A stretch of 64,000 nucleotides of DNA from assembly GCF_001598435.1 (NCBI RefSeq), contig NZ_BCYY01000009.1, positions 62,001 to 126,000 on the forward strand, written 5' to 3'. This DNA is from Sphingomonas pituitosa NBRC 102491 (GTDB taxonomy: Bacteria > Pseudomonadota > Alphaproteobacteria > Sphingomonadales > Sphingomonadaceae). Shown here one piece after another: positions 54,802 to 64,000 of the stretch (the first letter of the stretch is position 1; each line of letters begins with the position of its first letter). The notes beneath the pieces are model-generated. The model had not been told where the DNA came from. It saw only the letters and a program-made list of their open reading frames with translations, and ran no database searches. The position numbers and the translations under genes are program-made.

Positions 54802-54829
54802 TCACCCTCCACGTGGATGTGGAGGGTGA
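54802..54829. terminator. Hairpin after the TBDR gene
   Basis: TCACCCTCCAC and GTGGAGGGTGA form an 11-bp stem with a 6-base loop, 45 bp beyond the TBDR stop. No T run, so termination is possible but not sure. Confidence 0.45.
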
Positions 54830-54891
54830 GCGCTGCCGCTGGCAACAAGCCTCGGAGCGTGGCGCAGGTCGACGACCCTGGCGTGATCAGC

Positions 54892-54919
54892 GGCAGCCCC
54901 CGTCTTGCAGGGGGCTGCC
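54892..54919. repeat. Inverted repeat next to IS remnant
   Basis: GGCAGCCCCC and GGGGGCTGCC, 10-bp arms with an 8-base loop, just before the first recognisable transposase sequence. May be part of the decayed element or a terminator. Confidence 0.45.
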
Positions 54920-54929
54920 GCCAGACGCG

Positions 54930-55360
54930 GTGCGTCGCGCGCCCATGGCCCATACAAGACGCTGTACAACCGGGATAAGCGCTGGCCGCAGCCGGCGGAC
55001 TGCCGGCTGCGGTTCTGATCGACGGTACGCATGTGCAAGCCGATCGCTCGACTGCCGATGGGAAAGGGGGCTATCGCCCCGGCGATCGGCATCAGCCGTA
55101 GCGGCTGCAACACCAAGATCCACACCATCGCCGACGACCGGGGGAAGGTCGCTCGCTGCAGGTCTTGACGTCTGGTCAGGCAGAAAGGGTGGAGTCCCCT
55201 ACATTCCGGCCCACGCCAATCGACGCCGGAAAAAACTGCTTCAGCCGTACCCTCTGCAAGGGCCCCACGCCATCGAACGCAGATTGCCCCGGCCCAATGA
55301 CCACCAATGCCTCGTCACGCCCTGGTCGTGCCGCCACCGTCTTCCACGTCGGCATCGACC
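54930..55360 (+). pseudogene. IS5-family transposase remnant (frameshifted)
   Basis: Conceptual translation of the three plus frames gives fragments of an IS5-type DDE transposase in the right order: GPYKTLYNRDKRWPQPA (from 54947), IDGTHVQADRS with the first catalytic Asp, AIGISRSGCNTKIHTIADD with the typical SRGG-TTKIH-like motif and second Asp, then IPAHANRRRKK and PYPLQGPHAIER with the Glu of DDE. Stops and frame changes separate them, so no protein is made. Ends of the element and terminal repeats were not found; limits are approximate. Confidence 0.65.
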
Positions 55361-55670
55361 TCGCAGCGAGTCCTGGCGCGTCGGCACGCCGCCATCTGCT
55401 GGATACGCTGCCGCATGGTGCCGGACGTCACCCAATATGGCTCCAGCTGCCGCTCAACATGTTCGGTCGATCCCCCGTGCCCGCACCAAAGCAATGCCTC
55501 AGCGCACACCTGCGCAAGGTTTGTGCAAGCTTCGCGACATAGCCATTACAAAATAACGGACGCCGCAGCGCAAAAGCGTGCGGGCACATCGCAGTGGGAG
55601 CGCCGGTCACGAACCGGCACCGGTTGGAAACGCGGCGAACTCGAAAAGTTTCCGCATTGGGGGCACGACC
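55361..55670 (+). promoter_or_regulatory. Upstream region of the TBDR at 55671
   Basis: 310 bp between the decayed transposase and the TBDR. It contains direct-repeat box D at 55514-55530. Downstream of the box lies an AT-rich stretch (ATTACAAAATAACGG) that could hold the -10 region. Confidence 0.4.
55514..55530 (+). promoter_or_regulatory. Direct-repeat box D (GCAAG-N6-GCAAGC)
   Basis: GCAAGGTTTGTGCAAGC, 141 bp before the TBDR start. Two GCAAG units lie head to tail with an 11-bp period, as expected for OmpR/PhoB-family dimers. It differs from box C at one of 17 bases. Confidence 0.72.
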
Positions 55671-58600
55671 TTGAAGAAAATTCGACAAAACGCTTCGATG
55701 CTCGCGGTGGCAGCCATGCTGGCGACACTGCCTTCCGCAGCCTTCGCGCAAGACGAGGCGCACACTGCGAACCAGACCGATCCAGACCAGACCGCGGCGC
55801 AGCAAGACAAGCCCGTTGTCCTCGCGCCGGAAGATCGCCCCACCTCCCGCCCGAAAGGGGCCAAGAATCGGGACGAGGACGCGATCGAAGTCACCGGCAG
55901 CCGCCTGTCGAACGGTGATCCGACGACGCACGTGATCGTGCTCACGCGACAGGATATCGAGCGGCGCGGCGTGACCAGCATCGAGGATCTGGTGCGCACC
56001 TTGCCGCAGAACCTCGCCACCATCGGGCCGATCACCAATGATCGGCGGAGGGGGCCTCTCACCAATGGCAACAACTCTACTCCGTCGGCGCTTACGACGC
56101 TGGGTGTGTCCGCAGCCAATCTCGGCGGCATCGGCGCAGGGAACACGTTGATCCTGGTCAACGGCCGCCGGCTTGCAGGTGCGGCCGGCTTGGAAGCCGG
56201 GTTCGTCAACCTGAACGGCATTCCCCTCTCAGCTGTCGAGCGCGTCGAGATCTCCCAAAGCGGCGCTTCCGCCATCTACGGCGCCGATGCCATGGGCGGC
56301 GTCATCAACTTCATTCTCAAAAAGGGCTATTCCGGCCTCACGCTCACCGGCCAATATGAAAACTCGAACAACGGTGCAGATCGGCTGCGCGTCAGCGGCT
56401 ATTTCGGCAAGAGCTGGGGTTCGGGCAGTATTTCATTGACTGCCGACTATAGCCGCACGGATCCGGTCGAGAACGCCAAGACCGGTTACGTGACGGAGGA
56501 TTACTCCTCTCGCTACGGCGGTGATCAATCTTACAACCTGCGCAGTTTCGAACGCGGCCTGCAGCCTGGCCTGATCGACACGTCCGGCTATGCGGTTGAT
56601 CCCGTGACGGGCCAGACCGACTTCAGCAACTACATCCGCACCGCGATCACGCCGCGGGCGGGGCTTACTGCACGGCCGACGCTCAATGACTTCACGACGA
56701 TCACGCCCGCATCGGCTCGCGAATACATCGCGCGATACGCAGGGCCACGATCCCATGCAATCAGTGCGACGTTCAACCTGGACCAGGATATTACCAGCCG
56801 GCTGCATTTCTTCGCCAACGGACTGATCAACCGGACCTCGAACAGCCAGCAGCAGGATCTGGGCACTGGAATGACGCTGCCCATCGCGCCGGGGCAATAT
56901 TACAATCCATTCCCGGCCGGCTATTTCAATTCCTTCACGCCCAACATCTACGTCCCCTATTTCCCGGCTGCCGAAATCGCCGACGGCAGCCTGGTTGCGG
57001 GCACCCTTTCCAACCGTGCCACCAACTGGACGGTCAATACCGGCCTCACCTACCGGTTCGGTCGCGATACCAAGCTGAGCCTCATCTACACCCGCTCGCG
57101 CAGCTCCAGTTCGGCAACGGGAAGCACGCTCGGCTCGGTCGTCAGCTTCCAGGAAGACCCGACCTCGCCGAACGGCCTGTCCTGCTACGATTTCTCGCTG
57201 ATGTCGCCCAGCAGCACGCTCTCCGCCCAGGAGCGCGCCGCGCGGCAGCAGGCCTTTGATCGCCAGTGCCGCGCGCTCACCAGCAGCGACCCTGCGGTCG
57301 CCTTCAACCCCTGGCGGTCGCCGACCTTCACCGGTGGCGGCAGCATCCAGGACTTCGTCTACGACAGCGGCTTCGAGACGCCGAGTTCGACGACCCAAAT
57401 GTTCGAGGCGCGCTTGAACGGCGCGTTGGTCGCCCTGCCCGGCGGCAAGGTCCAATATGCCGTGGGCGGCGAATATTCCAAGGACGGCGTCAGCAGCAAA
57501 TTGGTGAACACCTTGACCGGGGGCAGCCAGAGCCGGGATCGGTTCGCCTTCTTCGGCGAGGTGAACGTGCCGGTGGTCGGCGGCGACTTCACCCTGCCGC
57601 TCATCCGTTCGCTGCTGGTGAACGTCGCGGTCCGAAACGACACCTACCGCACCACAGGCGCCGTGGGGACCGTCGACAATGTACCGGTATCGGCCGGGGG
57701 GCAGTTCCTGTACCGCAGGAATGCGTTCAGCCGCTTTACGCCCGCTTATGGCTTCCGCTGGGAACCGGCGGACGGCCTCTCCCTCCAGGGACGCTGGACC
57801 ACGGGTTTCAAGGCACCACCCTATACCCAGTTGTTCAGCCCGGCGGGAACTACCCCATTCACGACGACGATCTTCTCGGACCCCCTATTCAATAACCAGA
57901 CCTATCGCGTGCAAGCAGTGGCAGGCCCCAATCCGAATCTGCGCCCGCAGACTTCAAACTCGCAGGCGTTCACTCTCTCCTATACGCCGCGGGACTTTCT
58001 GCGCGGCCTGCGCCTGAACGTCACGTACAACCACACGAAGATCAACAACGAATACGCCAATTCGCGCGACCTGAATCAGTTTCTTCCGCAAAACGCGATT
58101 TACGGCCTCAGTCTTTTCTATCCGCGCGATGCCACCGGACGGGTCACCGAAGCCCGCTTCCTAACGTACAATCTGATCGGGTCGGACTATAAGTCGATCA
58201 CCTATGAACTCGCGTACGAACTTCAGACAGCGAAACTCGGATTTTTCCAACCGTCGGTAACCGTCGTCCAGAACATCAAGGCAGAGCGACGCACGCTGCC
58301 GGGCGCGCCCGTTGTCGAGCAGGTGGGCTATGTCCTGGGACCCGACAGCTATCGTATTCAGGGGCAATTGGCGTGGTCCAAGGGAGCGTTCAACGCGACT
58401 CTGCTTGGCTACTACACGCCCAGCTATCTGAACGACTATCGCGTACAACGCTTCGCCGGAACGATTTCCAATCCGGACGCGGAGGATCGGGTGAGCCCCT
58501 ACACCACGTTCGATCTCTCGGTGACATGGCAGGCCACGCGTGCCGCGAAACTCAGCCTGGTTGGCCGCAACATCTTCGACGCCCAGCCGCCGTTCGCGCT

Positions 58601-58682
58601 GGTCGATGCGCGGCCCTATGATACCGCGCGCTACAATGTCGCCGGCCGCACGCTTTCGGCGCAGTTGAGCTACAGCTTCTAG
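55671..58682 (+). CDS. TonB-dependent receptor linked to OmpR-type regulator
   Basis: Outer-membrane receptor of about 1003 residues. I place the start at a TTG (55671) preceded by GGGGGC: it yields a signal peptide (KKIRQNASMLAVAAMLATLPSAAFAQ); the upstream GTG at 55578 would bury it. A long Asp/Gln/Pro linker leads to DAIEVTGSRLSNGDP, plug (IEDLVRTLPQNLATIG, LILVNGRRLAG, RVEISQSGASAIYGADAMGGVINFIL) and a barrel ending SAQLSYSF. Box D lies upstream and the response regulator follows after 136 bp, so it may be controlled by it. Substrate unknown; peptides are a possibility given the M16 peptidase sharing the same box. Confidence 0.93.
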   Translation: MKKIRQNASMLAVAAMLATLPSAAFAQDEAHTANQTDPDQTAAQQDKPVVLAPEDRPTSRPKGAKNRDEDAIEVTGSRLSNGDPTTHVIVLTRQDIERRGVTSIEDLVRTLPQNLATIGPITNDRRRGPLTNGNNSTPSALTTLGVSAANLGGIGAGNTLILVNGRRLAGAAGLEAGFVNLNGIPLSAVERVEISQSGASAIYGADAMGGVINFILKKGYSGLTLTGQYENSNNGADRLRVSGYFGKSWGSGSISLTADYSRTDPVENAKTGYVTEDYSSRYGGDQSYNLRSFERGLQPGLIDTSGYAVDPVTGQTDFSNYIRTAITPRAGLTARPTLNDFTTITPASAREYIARYAGPRSHAISATFNLDQDITSRLHFFANGLINRTSNSQQQDLGTGMTLPIAPGQYYNPFPAGYFNSFTPNIYVPYFPAAEIADGSLVAGTLSNRATNWTVNTGLTYRFGRDTKLSLIYTRSRSSSSATGSTLGSVVSFQEDPTSPNGLSCYDFSLMSPSSTLSAQERAARQQAFDRQCRALTSSDPAVAFNPWRSPTFTGGGSIQDFVYDSGFETPSSTTQMFEARLNGALVALPGGKVQYAVGGEYSKDGVSSKLVNTLTGGSQSRDRFAFFGEVNVPVVGGDFTLPLIRSLLVNVAVRNDTYRTTGAVGTVDNVPVSAGGQFLYRRNAFSRFTPAYGFRWEPADGLSLQGRWTTGFKAPPYTQLFSPAGTTPFTTTIFSDPLFNNQTYRVQAVAGPNPNLRPQTSNSQAFTLSYTPRDFLRGLRLNVTYNHTKINNEYANSRDLNQFLPQNAIYGLSLFYPRDATGRVTEARFLTYNLIGSDYKSITYELAYELQTAKLGFFQPSVTVVQNIKAERRTLPGAPVVEQVGYVLGPDSYRIQGQLAWSKGAFNATLLGYYTPSYLNDYRVQRFAGTISNPDAEDRVSPYTTFDLSVTWQATRAAKLSLVGRNIFDAQPPFALVDARPYDTARYNVAGRTLSAQLSYSF

Positions 58683-58818
58683 TCCGGGGGGTAGCCGATC
58701 CTTGTCGTGCGCGTGTATTGTGCATCGACGGGATCGTCTGCTCTCCGTGGGGGCGGGTCCGTGTTTCCTCCTGGCCCGCCCCCGCCCCCCCACGAGGGAG
58801 ATCGAGCGAGAACCGAAG

Positions 58819-59490
58819 ATGCGCTTGCTGCTGGTCGAAGATGACGAGGACATCGCCGAGACGCTCGTCGCGTTCCTGGAACGGGACGGCTTTGTCGTCG
58901 ACGTCGCCGATTCCCTCGCCATGGCGCAGGACGCGCTGGAAAGCGGCGGGTTCGACCTTGTGCTGCTCGATCGCGTACTGCCCGATGGCGACGGCGTATC
59001 GCTCATCACCGCGGCCAAGACGGCCAATCGGCCACAGCGCTTCCTGCTCCTGACGGCGCTGAGCGAGATCGACGACCGGGTCGACGCGCTGGAACTGGGC
59101 GCGGACGATTATGTGAGCAAGCCGTTCGAACCGCGCGAACTGCTCGCCCGCATTCGCAATGCCCTGCGCCGGCCGCTGAACAGCCAGCGCGAATCGCGCC
59201 GGTTCGGTCCGCTGGTGCTCGACGTCGAGGCCTGCAGCTTCACCGTCGACGGCAAGCCCTTGATGCTGCGCCGAACCGAGGCGCTGGTGCTGGAAGCGCT
59301 GATGGCGCGACCGGGTCAGCTGGTGCTGCGAGAGACGCTGGAAACCCGCGTCTATGGCTATGACAAGTTCGTCAACGCGAACTCGCTGGAATCGCAGATC
59401 TCGCGCCTGCGCCGCAACCTGACCGAACACACGCCGCAAGTGAAGATCAGCGCCGTGCGCGGCATGGGTTACCAGTTGATCCTGGAGTGA
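58819..59490 (+). CDS. OmpR/PhoB-family response regulator
   Basis: DNA-binding response regulator of 223 residues: receiver (MRLLLVEDDEDIAETLVAFLER; phospho-acceptor Asp in LVLLDRVLPDGDG; Thr in LLLTALSE; Lys in VSKPFEPRELL) and a winged helix (LDVEACSFTVDGKPLMLRRTEALVLEALMARPGQLV ... SLESQISRLRRNL ... ISAVRGMGYQL). Start at 58819; the longer frame is not supported. No sensor kinase is encoded beside it in the window. It sits among four copies of an 11-bp-period direct repeat, the geometry bound by this family, so I infer that it controls the surrounding genes. Confidence 0.93.
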   Translation: MRLLLVEDDEDIAETLVAFLERDGFVVDVADSLAMAQDALESGGFDLVLLDRVLPDGDGVSLITAAKTANRPQRFLLLTALSEIDDRVDALELGADDYVSKPFEPRELLARIRNALRRPLNSQRESRRFGPLVLDVEACSFTVDGKPLMLRRTEALVLEALMARPGQLVLRETLETRVYGYDKFVNANSLESQISRLRRNLTEHTPQVKISAVRGMGYQLILE

Positions 59491-59508
59491 GCACCCGTTC
59501 CCCGGTGC

Positions 59509-59525
59509 GCAAGACTGGTGCAAGC
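59509..59525 (+). promoter_or_regulatory. Direct-repeat box A (GCAAG-N6-GCAAGC)
   Basis: GCAAGACTGGTGCAAGC, 57 bp before the MoxR start and just beyond the regulator stop. Same orientation relative to its gene as the other three boxes. Confidence 0.75.
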
Positions 59526-59581
59526 AGGTCGTGCGAATGCGCTCGACCAGTTCTTCCCTTAAATGACGGAATTTCCACGTG

Positions 59582-60577
<996 letters not shown>

Positions 60578-60594
60578 GGCCGGCGGTTCGGTCG

Positions 60595-60618
60595 GGGCCC
60601 CGGCAACGGCCGGGGCCC
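60595..60618. terminator. Bidirectional hairpin between MoxR and M16 genes
   Basis: GGGCCCCGGC and GCCGGGGCCC form a perfect 10-bp stem with an AACG loop between two convergent genes. No clear T run. Confidence 0.5.
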
Positions 60619-60629
60619 GTTCCGCCTGC

Positions 60630-63392
60630 TCAGCGCAGGCGCTTGCCGAACACGTCCCACACCTCGACCGGGCCGAAGTTCAAGGCCCGTACCTCAGCCT
60701 CGATCCTGGCGAGATCGCCGACGATCACCCACGTCATCGCGTCCGGACGATAGGTTTGCGTCGCCAGGGCCCGCACCTGATCGAGCGTGACCTCCCCGAT
60801 CCGGAGCGTCGTCCCCTTGCCGTAATCGAGCGGCAGGCCGTGCGCGTCGGCCGAAACGATCGCCCCCAGATAGGCGCCGCTCCCGACATAGCCCAGCGGG
60901 ATCGATCGGATCGCCGCCGTCTTCTCCCGCGAAAGCTCCTCCTCGGTAACCGGACGATCGCCGACAAGGGCGCGGATTTCGGTACGGATCTCGAGCATGC
61001 TCGCAGCCGTCTTGTCGGTCTGCACGGTCCCGCTGGCAGTGAACAGCCGGTTGCCCGCCACCGCATCGCCGATGCCGGCGGTGAAGCCATAGGCCCAGCC
61101 CTTGCGCTCGCGCAGGTCGAGATTGAGGCGGCTCTGGAAACTGGTGCCCAGCACCGAATCCGCCATGCGCTCGACGGACGCGCGCTCCCGGTCATAGGGG
61201 CCCACGAAATGTCCCGCCGTGATGCTCGTCTGCGGTGCACCGGGGGCATCGACCAGGATCACCCGCGGGCCCGAAGCCGAAGCGGCCGGGCTGGCAGCGA
61301 TCGGCGTCGGCTGCACGGGCTTCCAGTCGCCGAAGTAGCGTTCGGCCAGCATGCGCGCCTGCGCCGGCGTGATATCGCCGATCAGGTACAGCGTCGCGTT
61401 GTTCGGGCCGAGCTCGCGATCGTGGAACTGCTGGATCGCCGCGCGGTCCAGCGTCTTGGCCTGCTCGCGGGTGACGAGGCGGCCGTTCGGATGACCGTCC
61501 CCCCAGAGGGCTCGGGCATAGAGCAGGCCCGCGGCGTCGATCGGGTTGCGCGCGAACGCATCATATTGGGTGTCGATGCCCTCGAGCTGCCGGGCCACCC
61601 TGTCTTCGGCATAGCCAGGGCGGCGAACGGCATCCGCGGCCAGTGCGAAGGTGGCGTCGAGCGCCTGCGTGGTCGACGACCAGTTGGCCGCCGAACGCCG
61701 TGCCCCGGCCCCGGCCGAGAAGCTGGCGCCGAGCGCGGAAAGCCGCGCCGCGAAGCTGCCTGCATCGAGCGCGCCGCTCCCTTCGTCCATCAGCCCGAAC
61801 GCCTGCCGCGCCGCCCCGGGTCGATAGGCCGGATCGGCAAGGGTGCCGGTATCGAACTGCAGTTGTGCATCGACGATCGGTACCCCGTGCCGCTCCGCGA
61901 CCACCACCCGCAGCCCATTGGCGAGGCGCAATTCCTGGATCGGCGGGAAGCGGATCGCCGCGGGCTGCGTATCGACCGGCGGGGGCGCGCGGCGATCGAC
62001 ATCCTTCGCCGTGGCGCTCCGCAGCGGGTTGGGCAGCATCCGCAGCTCGTAATAGGGCCGCGCCAGCCATTTGGCAGCGGCAGCCCGGACCTCGCCGGCC
62101 GTGGCGCTGGCGATCCAATCGCGCTGCTTCAGGAAATGGACGGGGTCGCCCTGATCGACCTCGCTGGCGAGCAGCCAGGCGCCAACGCCCGCAGGGCTCT
62201 CCATCAGCCGCAACAGCGAAACGTCGGTATTCGCGATTACCGAGCGCAGCGCCTGCGCATCCGGCCCTTGCCGCAGGAACCGTTCGAGGGCCGCATCCAG
62301 CGCGGCACCGGCCTGCTCCGGCGTCACACCGGGCCGGAGCGTCATCGACAGCGTGAAGGTGCTGCCAAGCTGGCTTTCCTCGAATTGCGCCGCAACGCCG
62401 AGCGCCACCTGCCGATCCTCCACCAGCTCGCGGACGAGCGGCGTGTCCGGCGTACTTGCCATGGCAAGGGCGGCGAGTTGCAGCAGTGTCTTCCCGCGCG
62501 GATCGTCGTTGGAGATCGGCCAGCTCCGGCCGATCGTGATCGAGCCGACGCTGTCGTACAATGTCTCGCGCTTGATCTCGCTGAAGCTGGGCAGCCATTG
62601 GTCGGTACGGTCGATCGCCACGCCGGGCCGCACGGCGCCGAAATAGCGGGTGATCTTCTCGCGCGCCGTGTCGAAGTCGATGTCGCCGGCGAGTACGATC
62701 ACCGCGTTCGATGCACCGTAATAGTCGGTGAACCATTGCTTCACGTCCGCAAGCGAGGCGCGATCGAGATCGGCCATCGATCCGATCACCGAATGGGCAT
62801 AGGGGTGGCCGGCAGGGTAGAAGCCGGCAAGGTAGCGGTCGACCGCCTTGGCGCCCGGCTGCAACTCGCCCTGGCGCTTCTCGTTCTGCACCACGCCGCG
62901 CTGTTCCTCGAACTCCTGCTGGGTGATGCCATCGGCCAGATAGCTCATCCGATCGGATTCCATCCATAGCGCATAATCGAGCGCGCCGGTCGGCACCGTC
63001 TCATGATAGTCGGTCCAGTCGGTCGTCGTCTGCCCGTTGACCCCGCTCGCGCCGATCGCCTCCATCGCTTCCATGAAGCCGCCGGCGCGATTGCGGGTGG
63101 ATTGAAACATCAGATGTTCGAACAGATGGGCAAAGCCGGTGCGGCCGGCGGGCTCGTCCTTGGAACCGGTCCGGAACCGAATGCCAAGGTACACGCTGGG
63201 AGTCGTGTGATCGGTATAGACAATCGCGGTCAGGCCGTTGGGCAAGGTGAACTGCCGATAGGGGATCTTGACGGCGCCGCGAGACGGCGCGGCGGGCGGC
63301 ACCGAACGCTGCGGGGCAGCGACGACGAAGGAAGGCAGGAAGGCGGCACCGGCGTACAGGCCAATGCGCAGGGCGGTGCGAGCGAAGGTCAA
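60630..63392 (-). CDS. M16 family zinc peptidase, two-domain, exported
   Basis: Metallopeptidase of about 920 residues (pitrilysin family). The first M16 half has the inverted zinc motif HLFEH (GFAHLFEHLMFQ) and the Glu farther on (EQRGVVQNEKRQ); the second half (IQELRLANGLRVVVAERHG ...) lacks the motif, as usual for the non-catalytic partner domain. I place the start at a TTG at 63392, which gives a signal peptide (TFARTALRIGLYAGAAFLPSFVVAAP); the ORF extends to 63830 but the extra part is Cys/Pro-rich and overlaps the divergent gene. Probably degrades peptides in the periplasm. Box B is 60 bp upstream. Confidence 0.92.
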   Translation of the reverse strand: MTFARTALRIGLYAGAAFLPSFVVAAPQRSVPPAAPSRGAVKIPYRQFTLPNGLTAIVYTDHTTPSVYLGIRFRTGSKDEPAGRTGFAHLFEHLMFQSTRNRAGGFMEAMEAIGASGVNGQTTTDWTDYHETVPTGALDYALWMESDRMSYLADGITQQEFEEQRGVVQNEKRQGELQPGAKAVDRYLAGFYPAGHPYAHSVIGSMADLDRASLADVKQWFTDYYGASNAVIVLAGDIDFDTAREKITRYFGAVRPGVAIDRTDQWLPSFSEIKRETLYDSVGSITIGRSWPISNDDPRGKTLLQLAALAMASTPDTPLVRELVEDRQVALGVAAQFEESQLGSTFTLSMTLRPGVTPEQAGAALDAALERFLRQGPDAQALRSVIANTDVSLLRLMESPAGVGAWLLASEVDQGDPVHFLKQRDWIASATAGEVRAAAAKWLARPYYELRMLPNPLRSATAKDVDRRAPPPVDTQPAAIRFPPIQELRLANGLRVVVAERHGVPIVDAQLQFDTGTLADPAYRPGAARQAFGLMDEGSGALDAGSFAARLSALGASFSAGAGARRSAANWSSTTQALDATFALAADAVRRPGYAEDRVARQLEGIDTQYDAFARNPIDAAGLLYARALWGDGHPNGRLVTREQAKTLDRAAIQQFHDRELGPNNATLYLIGDITPAQARMLAERYFGDWKPVQPTPIAASPAASASGPRVILVDAPGAPQTSITAGHFVGPYDRERASVERMADSVLGTSFQSRLNLDLRERKGWAYGFTAGIGDAVAGNRLFTASGTVQTDKTAASMLEIRTEIRALVGDRPVTEEELSREKTAAIRSIPLGYVGSGAYLGAIVSADAHGLPLDYGKGTTLRIGEVTLDQVRALATQTYRPDAMTWVIVGDLARIEAEVRALNFGPVEVWDVFGKRLR

Positions 63393-63451
63393 TGGAAGTG
63401 TCCAGCGTTGGAGAAGGTGGGGAGATCCCACGCCGCCAGTCTGCACGAATA

Positions 63452-63468
63452 GCTTGCAGCAGCCTTGC
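63452..63468 (-). promoter_or_regulatory. Direct-repeat box B (GCAAG-N6-GCAAGC)
   Basis: GCAAGGCTGCTGCAAGC on the minus strand, 60 bp before the M16 start and pointing at it. Differs from box C at two of 17 bases. Confidence 0.74.
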
Positions 63469-63485
63469 AGCGCAGTTTTCGCCGG

Positions 63486-63502
63486 GCAAGGTTGGTGCAA
63501 GC
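63486..63502 (+). promoter_or_regulatory. Direct-repeat box C (GCAAG-N6-GCAAGC)
   Basis: GCAAGGTTGGTGCAAGC on the plus strand, 77 bp before the gene at 63579 and pointing at it. Together with box B it makes a back-to-back pair in this 186-bp divergent region. Confidence 0.74.
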
Positions 63503-63578
63503 CAGCAGCCGTAGCACCGGAGGGGAGTCGCGAAGCCTGCCCTGCGGGATTGCGAACGCCTCTCACCCGGGACCGTGG

Positions 63579-64000
63579 ATGACCGACGAAGCTACCCTGC
63601 ATCTGGCCGAACGGATCGCCGCGATCGAAGCGCGCGGCACCGGCCATTTGCGGGCGGCCGCGCGGCGCCAGGCGATAGAGATCGGTCTTAGGGTGGCGAT
63701 CCCGGCGACGCTGCCGGTGCCGGCCCTCGCCGCCCTTGCCGGCTGGTTCGCGCCGCTCCGCTGGGACATGGTGGGCCCGGCAACGCTGGCCGTTCCGCTG
63801 GCCGCGTTCGGCATCGGTTTTCTGCACCATTGGCGCCGGCAGCGGATCGAACGCGCCGCGGCGCTGGCGCTGTTCGACCGCGAACTCGCCCTGAAGGACC
63901 GGATCACCACCGCGGACGAATTCCTGCGCTATCCGGGCAGCGACGGCTTCCGCGCGGCGGCAGTGCTGGAGGCGCGCCCCTGGATCGAGCGCGCCGCCAC
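63579..64000 (+). CDS. Membrane protein, N-terminal part (runs off the right edge)
   Basis: About 140 residues are visible, beginning MTDEATLHLAERIAAIEARG. Two hydrophobic segments (VAIPATLPVPALAALAGWF and VGPATLAVPLAAFGIGFLHHW) suggest TM helices, followed by RIERAAALALFDRELALKDRITTADEFL. The latter resembles DUF4175-type or related large membrane proteins that accompany MoxR genes, but this is a guess. It is not listed as a complete frame because the stop lies beyond the window. Box C upstream. Confidence 0.7.
   Translation, partial: MTDEATLHLAERIAAIEARGTGHLRAAARRQAIEIGLRVAIPATLPVPALAALAGWFAPLRWDMVGPATLAVPLAAFGIGFLHHWRRQRIERAAALALFDRELALKDRITTADEFLRYPGSDGFRAAAVLEARPWIERAA

Noticed and set aside
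51830..54805. 991-aa minus-strand open frame
   Set aside because: Antisense to the Caulobacter-type TBDR.

Overview
The window reads as chromosomal DNA of a sphingomonad-type alphaproteobacterium (Sphingomonas or a close relative). The evidence is the high GC content, dense packing with tight SD-led starts, five TonB-dependent receptors (TBDRs), several carbohydrate-active enzymes with Tat or Sec signals, an HWE-type histidine kinase and a sugar-linked flavin halogenase. This assignment is inference from gene content; no rRNA or other taxonomic marker is present. No tRNA, rRNA or CRISPR array was seen.

Layout. 1-4134: 5' part of a TBDR, a 53-aa basic protein, a SnoaL/DUF4440 protein and an exported M13 peptidase. 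4193-10394: a sucrose/fructan locus (TBDR, LacI regulator, sugar MFS transporter, GH68 enzyme without a signal peptide) bounded by two near-identical LacI-type operators. 10511-13522: lipoprotein, monothiol glutaredoxin, Phd/VapC toxin-antitoxin pair and CPA2 antiporter. 13526-17061: a tryptophan-halogenase-like flavoenzyme divergent from a GH27 alpha-galactosidase. 17209-21534: a translationally coupled signalling operon of a short LOV photoreceptor, a CheB-CheR-PAS-HWE kinase and a single-domain response regulator. 21620-24610: a propeller-type sensor kinase without a partner. 24683-27474: porin and carboxylesterase. 27471-30830: ABC exporter plus DesK/DesR-like two-component system. 31019-37801: hemerythrin protein, DUF4403 lipoprotein, lactonase-fold protein, Tat-exported SDR, TPR protein with two TonB-C-like modules and a thioredoxin-like protein. 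37893-40969: DUF1800/DUF1501 pair. 40995-54757: a pectin/plant-polysaccharide locus (PL10, GH43, CE8, GH95, two TBDRs). 54930-55360: decayed IS5-family transposase. 55671-64000: TBDR, OmpR-family regulator, MoxR ATPase, M16 peptidase and the start of a membrane protein.

The strongest new signal is a 17-bp direct-repeat box, GCAAG-N6-GCAAGC with an 11-bp period. It occurs four times, each time upstream of a gene around the OmpR-family regulator at 58819-59490 (TBDR, MoxR, M16 peptidase, membrane protein), and in the same orientation relative to the gene it precedes. I infer that this regulator controls a local regulon. Other points worth attention are the split LOV-to-HWE-kinase operon, the probably cytoplasmic GH68 enzyme in a TBDR-MFS uptake route, the halogenase paired with an alpha-galactosidase, and a shared TTGTCCGA motif in front of three carbohydrate or outer-membrane genes.
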